Part shown: positions 18,181 through 26,237 of the stretch, piece by piece
How the letters are laid out: each line of letters begins with the position of its first letter
How positions within the stretch are numbered: the stretch's first letter is position 1
NCBI RefSeq assembly: GCF_017833255.1
Contig: NZ_JAFIBU010000001.1
Location: 3,652,501-3,716,500, forward strand
Direction of reading: 5' to 3'
Origin: Paenibacillus sp. PvR098
Lineage (GTDB): Bacteria; Bacillota; Bacilli; Paenibacillales; NBRC-103111
Length of the DNA stretch: 64,000 nt
The notes under the pieces: model-generated
What the model was told of the DNA's origin: nothing
Database searches by the model: none
Seen by the model: only the letters and a program-made list of their open reading frames with translations
Position numbers and translations under genes: made by a program

Positions 18181-19227
18181 TTATTGTTTTTTCAATGATC
18201 CTGTCCCGGCGCTCCCGTTATTGCCGATAGCCTCATGGGTTTGAGATGAAGACTTCTCTTCAGGAGCGTATGGATCGCGGCCTTGGAAGAGATTCTTAAT
18301 GTAGGATTGCAGCTTATTCCGGTCTACGCTTAGCACGGCCGCTCCACCGACCCGTCTTTCCCTAAGCAGCTCCGCAGGCGGAATCTGCTTGGTAACCATT
18401 CCCTCGGCTTTGGCTTCATAAGCAAGGGCGCCCAGCTTCAACATATCGGTAGTGGTCAAGTTTGTTTCGATATAAGGGTCAATGCCGTTTAAGATTTTAG
18501 GGAGCCGGATCAGCGAGCCCGTCGTCTGCATCTTCTCTGCAACCGCCTGAAGAAATTTGCGTTGACGCTCAGTGCGGGAGAAGTCGCTTAGCGCGTCATG
18601 ACGGAACCGGACGTACTGCAGCGCTTGCTCGCCATTGAGATGCTGAATCCCTTTTTTCAGGTTGATGTCATACTGATGGTTGTCTGCGGAATCCTTATAC
18701 CGCATATCCTTTTCCACTTCGATCTCAATGCCGTCGATGGCGTCCACAAGCGCAATGAAGCCTTCGAAATCGGTCATGACATAATACTGAATCGGAATGC
18801 CGAGCAGATCGCTGGCTGTTTTCATGGACAGATTGGGTCCGCCGATCGCATAAGCTGTGTTAATCCGGTCGTTGCCAGAACCCGGTATCTTCACGTAGGT
18901 GTCGCGCAAAATGGAGAACAAGTGGGCCTTCTTCGTCACGGGGTCGATGGAAGCGACCATGATGGAATCGGATCGGCCGACTTCATTCTTTTTACCACGG
19001 GAATCTCCACCGAGAATAAGGACGTTGACCCGTTCTTTTCCTTCCCATTTGGGCGGAGCATTCACATCGGTCATGCCAACCTGTTTCGGATGCAGTCCTC
19101 CGAATTTTGTCGAATCGGGTCTTTGAATATTGTTTGCAAAGTTTATGAAGGCATATGAATAATAGCCGATGCCTGCGAGCAAAAGAAGCAGAGCGATGAT
19201 AACTATTCGTTTGATCGCACGTGCCAT
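18181..19227 (-). CDS. LytR-CpsA-Psr (LCP) family cell-wall glycopolymer ligase
   Basis: Membrane-anchored enzyme family that moves teichoic acids or polysaccharides from lipid carriers to peptidoglycan. The 348-residue protein starts with one transmembrane helix (about residues 7-26, IVIIALLLLLAGIGYYSY). An extracellular LCP domain follows with VLILGGDSRG, the catalytic arginines in FSILRDTYVKIPG, GNDRINTAYAIGG, and the C-terminal VRFRHDALSDFSRTERQ. The tail is Ser/Gly-rich. ATG 19227 has AAAGGA 10 bases upstream; the frame is open further but the extension lacks any signal. Divergent from the ABC exporter at 19420. Confidence 0.92.
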   Translation of the reverse strand: MARAIKRIVIIALLLLLAGIGYYSYAFINFANNIQRPDSTKFGGLHPKQVGMTDVNAPPKWEGKERVNVLILGGDSRGKKNEVGRSDSIMVASIDPVTKKAHLFSILRDTYVKIPGSGNDRINTAYAIGGPNLSMKTASDLLGIPIQYYVMTDFEGFIALVDAIDGIEIEVEKDMRYKDSADNHQYDINLKKGIQHLNGEQALQYVRFRHDALSDFSRTERQRKFLQAVAEKMQTTGSLIRLPKILNGIDPYIETNLTTTDMLKLGALAYEAKAEGMVTKQIPPAELLRERRVGGAAVLSVDRNKLQSYIKNLFQGRDPYAPEEKSSSQTHEAIGNNGSAGTGSLKKQ

Positions 19228-19419
19228 GGAAACCAGATCCTTTCCTGTGGGTTCGTCGCTTTTCCAAAACGAGCCGTTCGTGTATGATAACGTGTATAGG
19301 ATTAGACAACGTAGCTGAATCATGCGCTGAAAGGGCAGGAAACTATTACATTTCATTATAAAAGGTTTCGAGCTGTCCCTGCAAGCTTCGGCATATTTTG
19401 ACAGGAGGAATGATGTGCC

Positions 19420-20481
19420 ATGAGTTGGGCCATCGACGTGCATCAGCTCCGCAAGGAGTTCAAGGTACAAAAGAACCGCGAAGGCTTGAAAGGAGCGATT
19501 CGCGATTTATTTAACAGGGAATATAACCAGGTCAGAGCCGTCAAGGACATTAGCTTTCAAATTCCCCAAGGGGAGATTTGCGGCTACATCGGCGAGAATG
19601 GAGCCGGAAAATCGACCACAATCAAAATGCTTACCGGCATCCTTGTTCCGACATCCGGCGACATTCGAGTGAACGGCTACATTCCTTATAAGGAGCGGGA
19701 AAAGTTTGTCCGCGGCATCGGAGTCGTGTTTGGCCAACGCAGCCAGCTGTGGTGGGACATCGGCGTCATAGAATCGTTCCAGCTGCTCAAGAAGGTGTAT
19801 CGCGTTTCTGATAGCGACTATCGGGCGCGGCTGGACGAATTGGTAGACCGATTGGAGCTCGGTGAGCTGCTGAACCGGCCGGTACGCAAGCTGAGTCTTG
19901 GGCAGCGAATGCGCTGTGAGCTGGCGGCTTCGTTGATCCATAATCCGCAGATTCTGTTTTTGGACGAGCCGACGATCGGACTGGACATTGTGGTGAAAAC
20001 AGAAATCCGCGAGTTTCTTAAATCGTTGAACAAGCGATTCGGTACAACCATCCTGCTTACGACGCACGATCTTCAGGATATTGAAGCCCTCTGCTCCCGG
20101 GTGATTATGCTGGATGATGGTCGGATTATTTACGACGGTGGCCTGGAGGAGCTCAAGGAGCGCTGGGGCAAAGGCAAAGAAGTTATCCTGCGATTTGGGG
20201 AGCCGGTGGCGCTGGAGCGCTTGAAAGAATTAACTAGTGGTCTAGAAGTAAACTGGTCGCTGGATAACGAGCTGACGGCTAAAGTATGGATCCCACAGCA
20301 GCTTACCAGTGTTTCTGAAGTGCTGGCCCGTGTCGTTGGGGTCATGAGCATAGAAGATATCAAGATTGTCGAAACGAATACGGACGACATTGTACGCGAG
20401 ATTTACAAAACAGGATCCAGCGACGTCAAACGGCCGGAGCAAAAAGATCAAGCGGAACGGGAAGTGACCCTGCATGTCTAG
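19420..20481 (+). CDS. ABC-2 type transporter, ATP-binding protein
   Basis: ATPase of an exporter made with the two following permeases. The 353-residue protein has Walker A GENGAGKSTT near residue 65, a signature loop LSLGQRMRCELA, Walker B ILFLDEPTIGLD and switch histidine in TTHDLQDIEAL. A C-terminal extension of about 110 residues is typical of the subfamily working with paired ABC-2 permeases. AGGAGG lies 11 bases before the ATG. The last 8 bases overlap the first permease. Substrate is unknown; the divergent LCP gene hints at a cell-envelope role but does not prove it. Confidence 0.9.
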   Translation: MSWAIDVHQLRKEFKVQKNREGLKGAIRDLFNREYNQVRAVKDISFQIPQGEICGYIGENGAGKSTTIKMLTGILVPTSGDIRVNGYIPYKEREKFVRGIGVVFGQRSQLWWDIGVIESFQLLKKVYRVSDSDYRARLDELVDRLELGELLNRPVRKLSLGQRMRCELAASLIHNPQILFLDEPTIGLDIVVKTEIREFLKSLNKRFGTTILLTTHDLQDIEALCSRVIMLDDGRIIYDGGLEELKERWGKGKEVILRFGEPVALERLKELTSGLEVNWSLDNELTAKVWIPQQLTSVSEVLARVVGVMSIEDIKIVETNTDDIVREIYKTGSSDVKRPEQKDQAEREVTLHV

Positions 20482-21268
20482 CGCTTATCTGGACATTATC
20501 CGTATCCGGTTTCTTATGATGCTTGCCTACCGAGTCAATTATTACAGCGGAATTATTATTTATGCTCTTAATATTGGCGCATACTATTTTCTATGGAAGG
20601 CGATATACGGAACGAAGGAGCTGCTCGGCGGTATGACCGTCACACAAATGACTACTTATGTGGCTGTTTCGTGGATGGCGCGGGCGTTTTATTTTAACAA
20701 CCTGGATAGAGAAATCGCCAATGAAATTAAAGACGGCAGCGTGGCTATTCAGTTCATCCGTCCATACAATTATATTATTGTCAAAATGATGCAGGGTCTC
20801 GGCGAAGGCTTGTTTCGTCTGCTGTTGTTTTCTGTTCCCGGGATGGCGATCGTTTCGCTGCTGTTTCCCGTAAGTCTGCCGACGGACCCCAAGGTTTGGC
20901 TTGTTTTTCTTGCCATGCTGTTCTTCAGCTTCCTGATTAATTCGCAGATTAATATTATTACCGGGCTGTGTGCATTTTTCCTTGAAAATAATGAAGGCTT
21001 GATGCGCATGAAACGGGTGGCTGTCGACCTATTCTCCGGTCTAGTCGTGCCGATCTCGTTCTTCCCCGGATGGGCGGAGGGACTGATGAAGCTGCTGCCG
21101 TTCCCGGCGATTACCTATTTGCCGGGATCCGTGTTCACAGGGAAGGTGACGGGAAGCGCGGTGTACGGTGTGTTCGGAACGCAGATTCTCTGGTTCCTGC
21201 TTCTCACGCTTCCGCTGTTTGTACTCTGGCGCAGCGCGCGGTTGCGCCTGTTTGTGCAGGGGGGTTGA
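20474..21268 (+). CDS. ABC-2 family permease (first of pair)
   Basis: Integral membrane protein of 264 residues with about six hydrophobic segments, including ones around residues 20-40, 55-75, 115-135, 140-170 and 225-255. The charged stretch NLDREIANEIKDGSVAIQFIRP after the second helix is typical of this ABC-2 subfamily, where two different permeases pair with one ATPase. The start overlaps the ATPase gene by 8 bases. Substrate unknown. Confidence 0.86.
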   Translation: MSSAYLDIIRIRFLMMLAYRVNYYSGIIIYALNIGAYYFLWKAIYGTKELLGGMTVTQMTTYVAVSWMARAFYFNNLDREIANEIKDGSVAIQFIRPYNYIIVKMMQGLGEGLFRLLLFSVPGMAIVSLLFPVSLPTDPKVWLVFLAMLFFSFLINSQINIITGLCAFFLENNEGLMRMKRVAVDLFSGLVVPISFFPGWAEGLMKLLPFPAITYLPGSVFTGKVTGSAVYGVFGTQILWFLLLTLPLFVLWRSARLRLFVQGG

Positions 21269-21272
21269 GGGC

Positions 21273-22061
21273 ATGATGTTTTATGCAGGACTCTTGATCG
21301 ATTACTTGAAAAATTATATGAAAATCCGGCTGACCTACCGTTCCGACTTCTGGATGGAGGTGGTGTCGGACCTGCTGTTTAACGGGTTGAATCTCTTCTT
21401 CATTCTGGTTGTGTTTCAGCATACGGCTGCGATCGGCGAATGGAACCAGCAGCAAATCTTGTTTATCTACGGCTATTTTATGGTGCCGTATGGCTTGTTT
21501 ATTACCTTTTTCAATCTGTGGGGCTTTAGTGAACGGTATATCGTTAAAGGGGAAATGGACCGGATTTTGACGCGTCCGGCACATAATCTCGTGCAGCTGA
21601 TGCTGGAAAATATGGACCCCTCTTCTTTGTTCAGCGCCTTAGTCGGCATGATCATCATGGGCTACTCCTGGACTCAGCTGGATCTTGGAATGATGTGGTA
21701 CGATCCGTTGGTGTTTGTGCTGCTTGTCGCAGGATCGATGATGATTTACGGGGGCATCTATATCTTTTTCACTGCATTGTCATTCTTCTCGGATTCACCG
21801 ACCGGCATCACGGCAATGCTGTGGAATTTGCAGAACTACGGTCGCTATCCGATGACGATCTATAATCGGCTGATCAATATTATGCTGACCTGGGTGCTGC
21901 CGTTCGGGTTCGTAGGCTTTTATCCCGCGGCGTATTTCCTGGATCGGGTCAATTGGGGCTCTTTCGCTTTGCTGACTCCGCTTGTGGGAGTTGTCTTCTT
22001 GACCATCGGGTTGACGGTATGGAATTACGGAGTGAAGCGGTACAGGGGAGCGGGATCATAA
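21273..22061 (+). CDS. ABC-2 family permease (second of pair)
   Basis: A 262-residue membrane protein with about six hydrophobic segments and the subfamily motif ERYIVKGEMDRILTRP, which parallels the one in the neighbouring permease. The frame is open from 21168, inside the previous gene, but the start is placed at ATG 21273, 5 bases after that gene and 8 bases after AGGGGGG. Together the three genes form a complete exporter, ending at a 14-base-stem hairpin. Confidence 0.86.
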   Translation: MMFYAGLLIDYLKNYMKIRLTYRSDFWMEVVSDLLFNGLNLFFILVVFQHTAAIGEWNQQQILFIYGYFMVPYGLFITFFNLWGFSERYIVKGEMDRILTRPAHNLVQLMLENMDPSSLFSALVGMIIMGYSWTQLDLGMMWYDPLVFVLLVAGSMMIYGGIYIFFTALSFFSDSPTGITAMLWNLQNYGRYPMTIYNRLINIMLTWVLPFGFVGFYPAAYFLDRVNWGSFALLTPLVGVVFLTIGLTVWNYGVKRYRGAGS

Positions 22062-22072
22062 GGTTATCATTT

Positions 22073-22111
22073 AGGGCGGTTGAACGGACAATAGGTTCGT
22101 TCAACCGCCCT
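22073..22111 (+). terminator. Strong hairpin after the ABC exporter
   Basis: Perfect 14-base arms AGGGCGGTTGAACG (22073-22086) and CGTTCAACCGCCCT (22098-22111) with an 11-base loop. It lies 11 bases after the last permease. There is no clean T run, so it may act as a weak terminator or an mRNA 3'-end stabiliser. Confidence 0.65.
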
Positions 22112-22211
22112 GCTGTTGATAGTGGGAATGTGACCTGCTGCACTGAATGAGTTGAGTATGGCAGAGCATGATTGTATTATGTTTGTATCAATATATGAGG
22201 AGGAATTAGTA

Positions 22212-22679
22212 ATGTCATCCATTGAAGTGGGGCAAGTCGTCCCTAATTTTACGCTTCAAGCCGGTGGAGGGGAACAAGTCTCGCTGGAGCAGTACCGCGG
22301 CCGGAAGGTCGTTATTTATTTCTATCCGAAAGATATGACGCCGACGTGTACGGAGGAGTCTTGTCAATTTCGCGATTACAACGGCCAGTTCAAGACATTG
22401 AATGCAGAAGTCATCGGCATTAGCCCCGACGATCCCAAATCTCATGAGAAGTTTGCTGCAAAGCACGAGCTGCCTTTCACGCTGCTCTCCGATCCGGACC
22501 ACACGGTATGCGAGCTGTTCGGGGTATGGACGCTGAAGAAGATGTACGGCAAAGAATACATGGGCGTCGTACGTTCCACGTTCCTGATCGATGAGGAAGG
22601 AAAGTTAGCAAAGGAATGGCGCAAGGTAAGGGTAAAAGGGCATGTGGAGCAAGTGCTGGAGGCCGTGAAGGCAACTTAA
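22212..22679 (+). CDS. bcp: Thioredoxin-dependent thiol peroxidase (Bcp/PrxQ)
   Basis: Reduces hydrogen peroxide and organic hydroperoxides in the cytosol. Peroxiredoxin fold with peroxidatic Cys in the segment TPTCTEESC and a second Cys five residues on (C-x4-C), the atypical two-Cys arrangement of PrxQ. FYPKDMTP and VVRSTFLID are also family features. The 155-residue length is normal. The frame is open from 22152, but GAGGAGGA at 22197-22204 precedes ATG 22212 by about 8 bases, which decides the start. Monocistronic. Confidence 0.94.
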   Translation: MSSIEVGQVVPNFTLQAGGGEQVSLEQYRGRKVVIYFYPKDMTPTCTEESCQFRDYNGQFKTLNAEVIGISPDDPKSHEKFAAKHELPFTLLSDPDHTVCELFGVWTLKKMYGKEYMGVVRSTFLIDEEGKLAKEWRKVRVKGHVEQVLEAVKAT

Positions 22680-22964
22680 GCATTCTTTTTGGCCAGTCGG
22701 GGGAACGCAGTGCACACCACCCAACGTTCTTCTGGCTGCCGATAACTGTTCTGATCCTGGAATTTCCTCCAATGGTTCGTGCCTCTAGTTCCATAAATCA
22801 CTCTCTTGATATCCCTCACGAAAAAAATCTTGGACTCTCAGCCTCTGTTCTTCGCAGAGCTAAACCACATCTCATTAATAACCACTTACTCCCCATGTTA
22901 ATAATGAATGGAATAAATAGTCAATCTAGTTTAATTTTAAGTATACTAAGCTAACTTTATGTCA

Positions 22965-22993
22965 TTGACATTGTAAATAATTCAACATAAATA
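22965..22993 (+). promoter_or_regulatory. Strong predicted sigma-A promoter
   Basis: Consensus TTGACA, 17-base spacer, TAAATA. It faces a short interval with one small ORF and a terminator. The rest of 22680-22964 is AT-rich and shows nothing recognisable. Confidence 0.6.
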
Positions 22994-23047
22994 AGGGTTT
23001 GTTAATTTTATATTATGTTTATTTACATAATAATGGAGAGGGTCTTC

Positions 23048-23155
23048 ATGATGGGCAAAGGTTCATCAAATGATCTAATTAAAAACACCGCAAAGCCTGT
23101 GATTCAGGTTTTGCGGTGTTCCGGTATACGACCGTATAACGGTAATTTTTTATAA
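23048..23155 (+). CDS. Possible 35-residue small protein (or untranslated small RNA)
   Basis: ATG 23048 (or 23051) follows GGAGAGG at about 7 bases and opens 35 codons, beginning MMGKGSSNDLIKNTAKPV. It is bounded by a consensus promoter 55 bases upstream and a plus-strand hairpin at its end. The second half of the ORF runs through the inverted repeat that ends the opposite gene, so its C-terminal residues may only reflect that hairpin. No family is recognised. It could equally be a roughly 150-base noncoding RNA. Confidence 0.35.
   Translation: MMGKGSSNDLIKNTAKPVIQVLRCSGIRPYNGNFL
23079..23120 (-). terminator. Terminator of the HTH-isochorismatase gene
   Basis: Minus strand AACACCGCAAA.CCTG pairs with CAGG.TTTGCGGTGTT and continues into TTTTTAATT. 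It lies 57 bases after the gene's stop. Confidence 0.85.
23121..23152 (+). terminator. Plus-strand hairpin ending the short unit
   Basis: Imperfect stem CCG.GTATACG / CGTATA.CGG followed by TAATTTTTTA on the plus strand. It abuts the minus-strand terminator, making a back-to-back pair. Confidence 0.5.
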
Positions 23156-23176
23156 TAGTTGCGTGAACCTGCAGCT

Positions 23177-23941
23177 TTATAGTTCGTTCATGTATTTGAT
23201 AATCCGGTCCACATTCACAACATCGGCATACCGTGCATTTAAATCGAGTAGTGCCGTATTTTGAATCGTTTCAGTTCGGTCTCCAACCGCTTCTTCGGCT
23301 ACGATCACATGATAGCCTCGCTCTAAAGACTCCACGGCTGTTGCGCGAATGCTTCCGCTAGTCGTGGTTCCAGCCAATATCACGGTATCAATCTCTCTTT
23401 GTTTGAGAAATTCCTCAACCGGTGAGCAATAGTAATCCGTGATATGAACAGTGGTATTGACCAAATCATAAGTGAAATTATCGAGATCCGGGTGGGTTTT
23501 CACCCAAGCGCTGTTTCGATCCAACACATGCAAAGACGGGAACTTTTGCCCCCATAACAGGGAAAATTTATTCGCTGGATCGTAGATGGTCTTGCTGAAT
23601 ATCACAGGAATATGATTGGCGATTGATGCCGTGACGAGTTTCTTGGTCGCTTCAATCTGTTCGTTTAATTGAATAGACAATTTGGAATTGGGATCGGTGA
23701 AGGCCAAGGTGAGGTCGCGAATGAGCAGGGCTGGTTTATTGCCAAATCCAATTTGTCCGGAAAAACCCTGTTGGGTGTACAATTGCTGTATTTCATCCAA
23801 CAGATACCTTCTCTGTCCACCGGGAGTATAAATTACTTTTAATCCGTACCCTTCAACTACACCGTCTTGTTCTATTCTTCGCAATGTGCTTGCTGAAATC
23901 CCCAACAGTTTGGCGGCATCGGAAATATTTAATAATTTCAC
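23177..23941 (-). CDS. MerR/excisionase-type HTH fused to an isochorismatase-like domain; probable regulator
   Basis: Residues 1-55 form a winged HTH of the MerR/excisionase kind (ISDAAKLLGISASTLRRIEQDG, then a GGQRRY wing). Residues 65-250 match isochorismatase-fold hydrolases of the N-carbamoylsarcosine/maleamate amidase type (KPALLIRDLTLAFTDPNS; GYHVIVAEEAVGDR). The catalytic Asp is present, but the Lys position reads as the Asn/Thr-rich VNTTVHIT, and the nucleophile Cys of TSGC is Ser (TTTSGSIRATAVES). Catalysis therefore looks lost, and the domain may sense a ligand. It is divergent from a maleate-isomerase-like gene, a likely target. Autoregulation and ligand are inferred, not seen. Confidence 0.82.
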   Translation of the reverse strand: MKLLNISDAAKLLGISASTLRRIEQDGVVEGYGLKVIYTPGGQRRYLLDEIQQLYTQQGFSGQIGFGNKPALLIRDLTLAFTDPNSKLSIQLNEQIEATKKLVTASIANHIPVIFSKTIYDPANKFSLLWGQKFPSLHVLDRNSAWVKTHPDLDNFTYDLVNTTVHITDYYCSPVEEFLKQREIDTVILAGTTTSGSIRATAVESLERGYHVIVAEEAVGDRTETIQNTALLDLNARYADVVNVDRIIKYMNEL

Positions 23942-24206
23942 CTTTCATTCATCCTTTTCTGTTAAATCAAGTTGTTTGAATATATACAAAATTATCAAGT
24001 CTACACAAAGATAACAAAACTTATTTTTATTGTAAATGATAAGCCTGCTTTTGTAAATTTACTAAGCTAAAGCATTGAACGTACTGGGCCGAGAGTGGCG
24101 GAGTATGTATGATATAAGCTTTATTTATACATTTTTTTTATATTAATAATTAGGCAAAAGGTCTAAACATAATTTTCAAAAAATTAAGTTTTATCCGAAA
24201 GTTTGG

Positions 24207-24235
24207 TTGACGAGTTTGTGTCATTGTCTTATAAT
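24207..24235 (+). promoter_or_regulatory. Consensus sigma-A promoter toward the maleate isomerase gene
   Basis: TTGACG, 17-base spacer, TATAAT. The transcript would have a leader of about 470 bases. Two direct copies of TTGGTAAGTTT (24265-24275 and 24318-24328) lie just downstream and could be regulator binding sites. Confidence 0.7.
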
Positions 24236-24531
24236 ACCATTAAATATGATAAGAATGAATAAGATTGGTAAGTTTAATTAAGGGTAATTAATATACTTTT
24301 TATTTGTTTTATCATGTTTGGTAAGTTTGGTTCAATTGTAATTGTATTAAGCATTAGCATATGAACACCGTGGAATATCCTCTCATTTATTGAAAAGCAA
24401 TTGAATTGATGCACAAACCATCTCAAGGAAGTGCATGACTCATAGGATGAAGCTTTGAAAGGGGGTGTACCATCATCATTATATGATGATCAAAGATTCC
24501 GTCCTGAGCCTGTATTCCAACTAAATTTATG

Positions 24532-24651
24532 GGTGTGGAAACTACAGCAGCAGAGCACAAGTGCGGTATATGCAATCATTTCTATCACAAATTTATAGTA
24601 ATACATATATTTGATCTCACTGCTGTGCCAGTGAAAACGATATTCCACACC
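24532..24651 (+). other. Inverted-repeat element in the leader of the maleate isomerase gene
   Basis: GGTGTGGAA (24532-24540) is complementary to TTCCACACC (24643-24651), with inner CAGCAG/CTGCTG complementarity. It encloses about 100 bases upstream of the TTG start. Just before it (24472-24490) is a second small hairpin, ATCATCAT/ATGATGAT, containing a 13-codon ORF after a GGGGGTG site. This could be a structured leader with attenuation, or a small palindromic insertion. Function unknown. Confidence 0.4.
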
Positions 24652-24712
24652 GAAGTTCATTCAGTTGTAATGGGAAGAACCATTGCAAATTAACCAAAAG
24701 GGGTGTTCATCT

Positions 24713-25465
24713 TTGCAGCAAGCTTACCGAGTGGGACTGATCGTCCCCAGTTCAAACACGACGATGGAAACGGAAATACCGGAAATGCTGCGCAGCCGAT
24801 CACAGATCGAGCCGGAGCAATTCACCTTTCATTCCAGCCGGATGCGCATGAAGCATGTGACTAAGGAAGAACTGACGAAAATGGATCACGAAAGCGTGCG
24901 CTGTGCCGTTGAATTATCAGATGCCCGCTGTGACGTATTGGCTTATGCCTGCCTGGTTGCGATCATGTGCCAAGGACCGGGTTACCATGTTTCTTCAGAA
25001 ATTAAATTAACGAACGCAACGGAGCAAGCGGGAGATATGATAGCGACCATCAGCAGCGCCGGCGCATTAATCGAAGGGCTTAAAATTATGGGGGCCAAAA
25101 AAATATCCATCGTAACTCCTTATATGAAGCCCCTTACCCAAACGGTGATCGAATACATCGAATCGTACGATATCCAGGTGCTGGATTCAATCAGCTTAGA
25201 AGTGGCTGATAATCTTGAGGTGGGCAGACTTGATCCGATGAATTTAATTGATATCGCCCAAAGGCTGAACATTCAAGACGCGGATGCGGTGGTGCTTTCC
25301 GCTTGCGTGCAAATGCCATCGCTTCCTGCCGTTCAGGAGGTGGAGAACCGGCTGGGGATCCCGGTTCTTACGGCCGCTACCTCGACTGTGTATCAAATCC
25401 TGAAAATGCTGAATTTGAAGACGGTCGTACCTAATGCTGGTAAATTGTTATCCGGCAGCTACTAG
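24713..25465 (+). CDS. Maleate cis-trans isomerase-like protein (Asp/Glu racemase superfamily)
   Basis: Likely isomerises maleate to fumarate or acts on a related cis-dicarboxylate. The 250-residue protein opens with VGLIVPSSNTTMETEIPEML and has the two family cysteines in LAYACLVAIMCQGPGYH and VVLSACVQMPSLPAV, plus the C-terminal TAATSTVYQILKML. All fit maleate isomerase (NicE type); arylmalonate decarboxylase relatives are the alternative. The start is a TTG 8 bases after AAAGGGGTG; a TTG at 24683 has no such site. The neighbouring regulator carries a maleamate-amidase-like domain, which supports a maleate-related substrate. No other nicotinate or maleate genes are nearby. Confidence 0.82.
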   Translation: MQQAYRVGLIVPSSNTTMETEIPEMLRSRSQIEPEQFTFHSSRMRMKHVTKEELTKMDHESVRCAVELSDARCDVLAYACLVAIMCQGPGYHVSSEIKLTNATEQAGDMIATISSAGALIEGLKIMGAKKISIVTPYMKPLTQTVIEYIESYDIQVLDSISLEVADNLEVGRLDPMNLIDIAQRLNIQDADAVVLSACVQMPSLPAVQEVENRLGIPVLTAATSTVYQILKMLNLKTVVPNAGKLLSGSY

Positions 25466-25480
25466 AACTTGAGCTGAATG

Positions 25481-25524
25481 AAATATAGAAGGGCAGTGGT
25501 TTAATCCACTGCCCTTCTATATTT
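25481..25524. terminator. Perfect 19-base-stem terminator
   Basis: AAATATAGAAGGGCAGTGG (25481-25499) is exactly complementary to 25506-25524 around a 6-base loop, with a T-rich end on both strands. It lies 15 bases after the maleate isomerase gene and can work in both directions. Confidence 0.9.
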
Positions 25525-25526
25525 CT

Positions 25527-25917
25527 ACACCAGTGATCTGGTCCATTAAAGCTTGTCGTGCTGTATGGCATTGATTAATATTAGTGCAGTAACGGAGATG
25601 GAGAGACGGGGATCTGCTGCAAAAACAGAAAATGCCATCCCTGCGGTGGAAGCCGGTGTAAGGTAACCGGCTCGTCCGATGCTGCGAGAACGCCAATGTC
25701 AATGAATCGTTGATACAGGAGATTAGTGAACGTTACGCATGACAGACGATGTCGAAGGATAAATGTTGAAGCAAACTAGTGGGTGAATATATGGATAGCG
25801 GACTCATCGATTCTTACGAGCTGGTGAAGTTCTCCCTGGTGGGCCGCTTCATCCTTAGCTTCAAGCCTGCTGACGACGCATGCCACCGTTATAGACCCGA
25901 TCTCTTACCCGCATTAA
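25527..25917. other. Gene-poor region with an unrecognised open fragment
   Basis: On the minus strand 25694-25546 is open for about 48 codons and ends in TAA; it reads with a natural amino-acid mix (RAGYLTPASTAGMAFS within it) but lacks a start and was not matched to a family. It may be a relic. A plus-strand ORF from 25779 runs through a hairpin and into an antisense relic and is not believed. Confidence 0.4.
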
Positions 25918-25959
25918 TAGAAGTCCCGATGATGGTTTCCGTCATTGGGACTTCTTTGT
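25918..25959. terminator. Hairpin between relics
   Basis: AGAAGTCCC and GGGACTTCT pair with inner ATGATGG/CGTCAT-type pairs; TTCTTTG follows on the plus strand. It directly follows the chemoreceptor relic when read on the minus strand. Confidence 0.6.
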
Positions 25960-25963
25960 CAGG

Positions 25964-26200
25964 TCATGTTTGGTTGTTGCCTTTAAGGGTATCTGCGCTC
26001 ATTTTCTCCAGCAGCTTGGCGTTATTGCTAATTTCCTGCATCATACGCGGCCAGTTCTTCCGTGAGAGCAGACTGGTTCTCTGCCTCTTCGTTGATGTTG
26101 GATATTGAGGACAGGATATCTATATCGAATATTGTTTTCTTAATAGCTTCCGTATGCTGCTTTAGGGTCATATTCAGAATGCTTCTCCCATATAGTCTAT
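25964..26200 (-). pseudogene. Broken C-terminal fragment of a methyl-accepting chemotaxis protein
   Basis: Minus-strand codons from 26171 give an MCP-like tail: SSISNINEEAENQSALTEEL, then after a one-base frameshift MMQEISNNAKLLEKMS, ending at TGA 25966-25964. Gln/Glu-rich heptads with the E-E-L-A-A motif fit the signalling domain tail of chemoreceptors. An unshifted read hits TAG right after the break, and the upstream frame is closed by TAA within about 40 bases. Only this C-terminal piece remains, next to the deacetylase start. Confidence 0.65.
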
Positions 26201-26237
26201 AACGTAGTTTTTAATAGATTTTATGGAGGAGTTGCTC

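Noticed and set aside
24683-24712. TTG 24683 as start of the maleate isomerase
   Set aside because: No ribosome binding site precedes it; TTG 24713 follows AAAGGGGTG at the right distance and matches family N-termini.
25779-26108. 109-codon plus-strand ORF
   Set aside because: It crosses a hairpin and lies opposite the chemoreceptor relic; no start signal and no recognisable motif.
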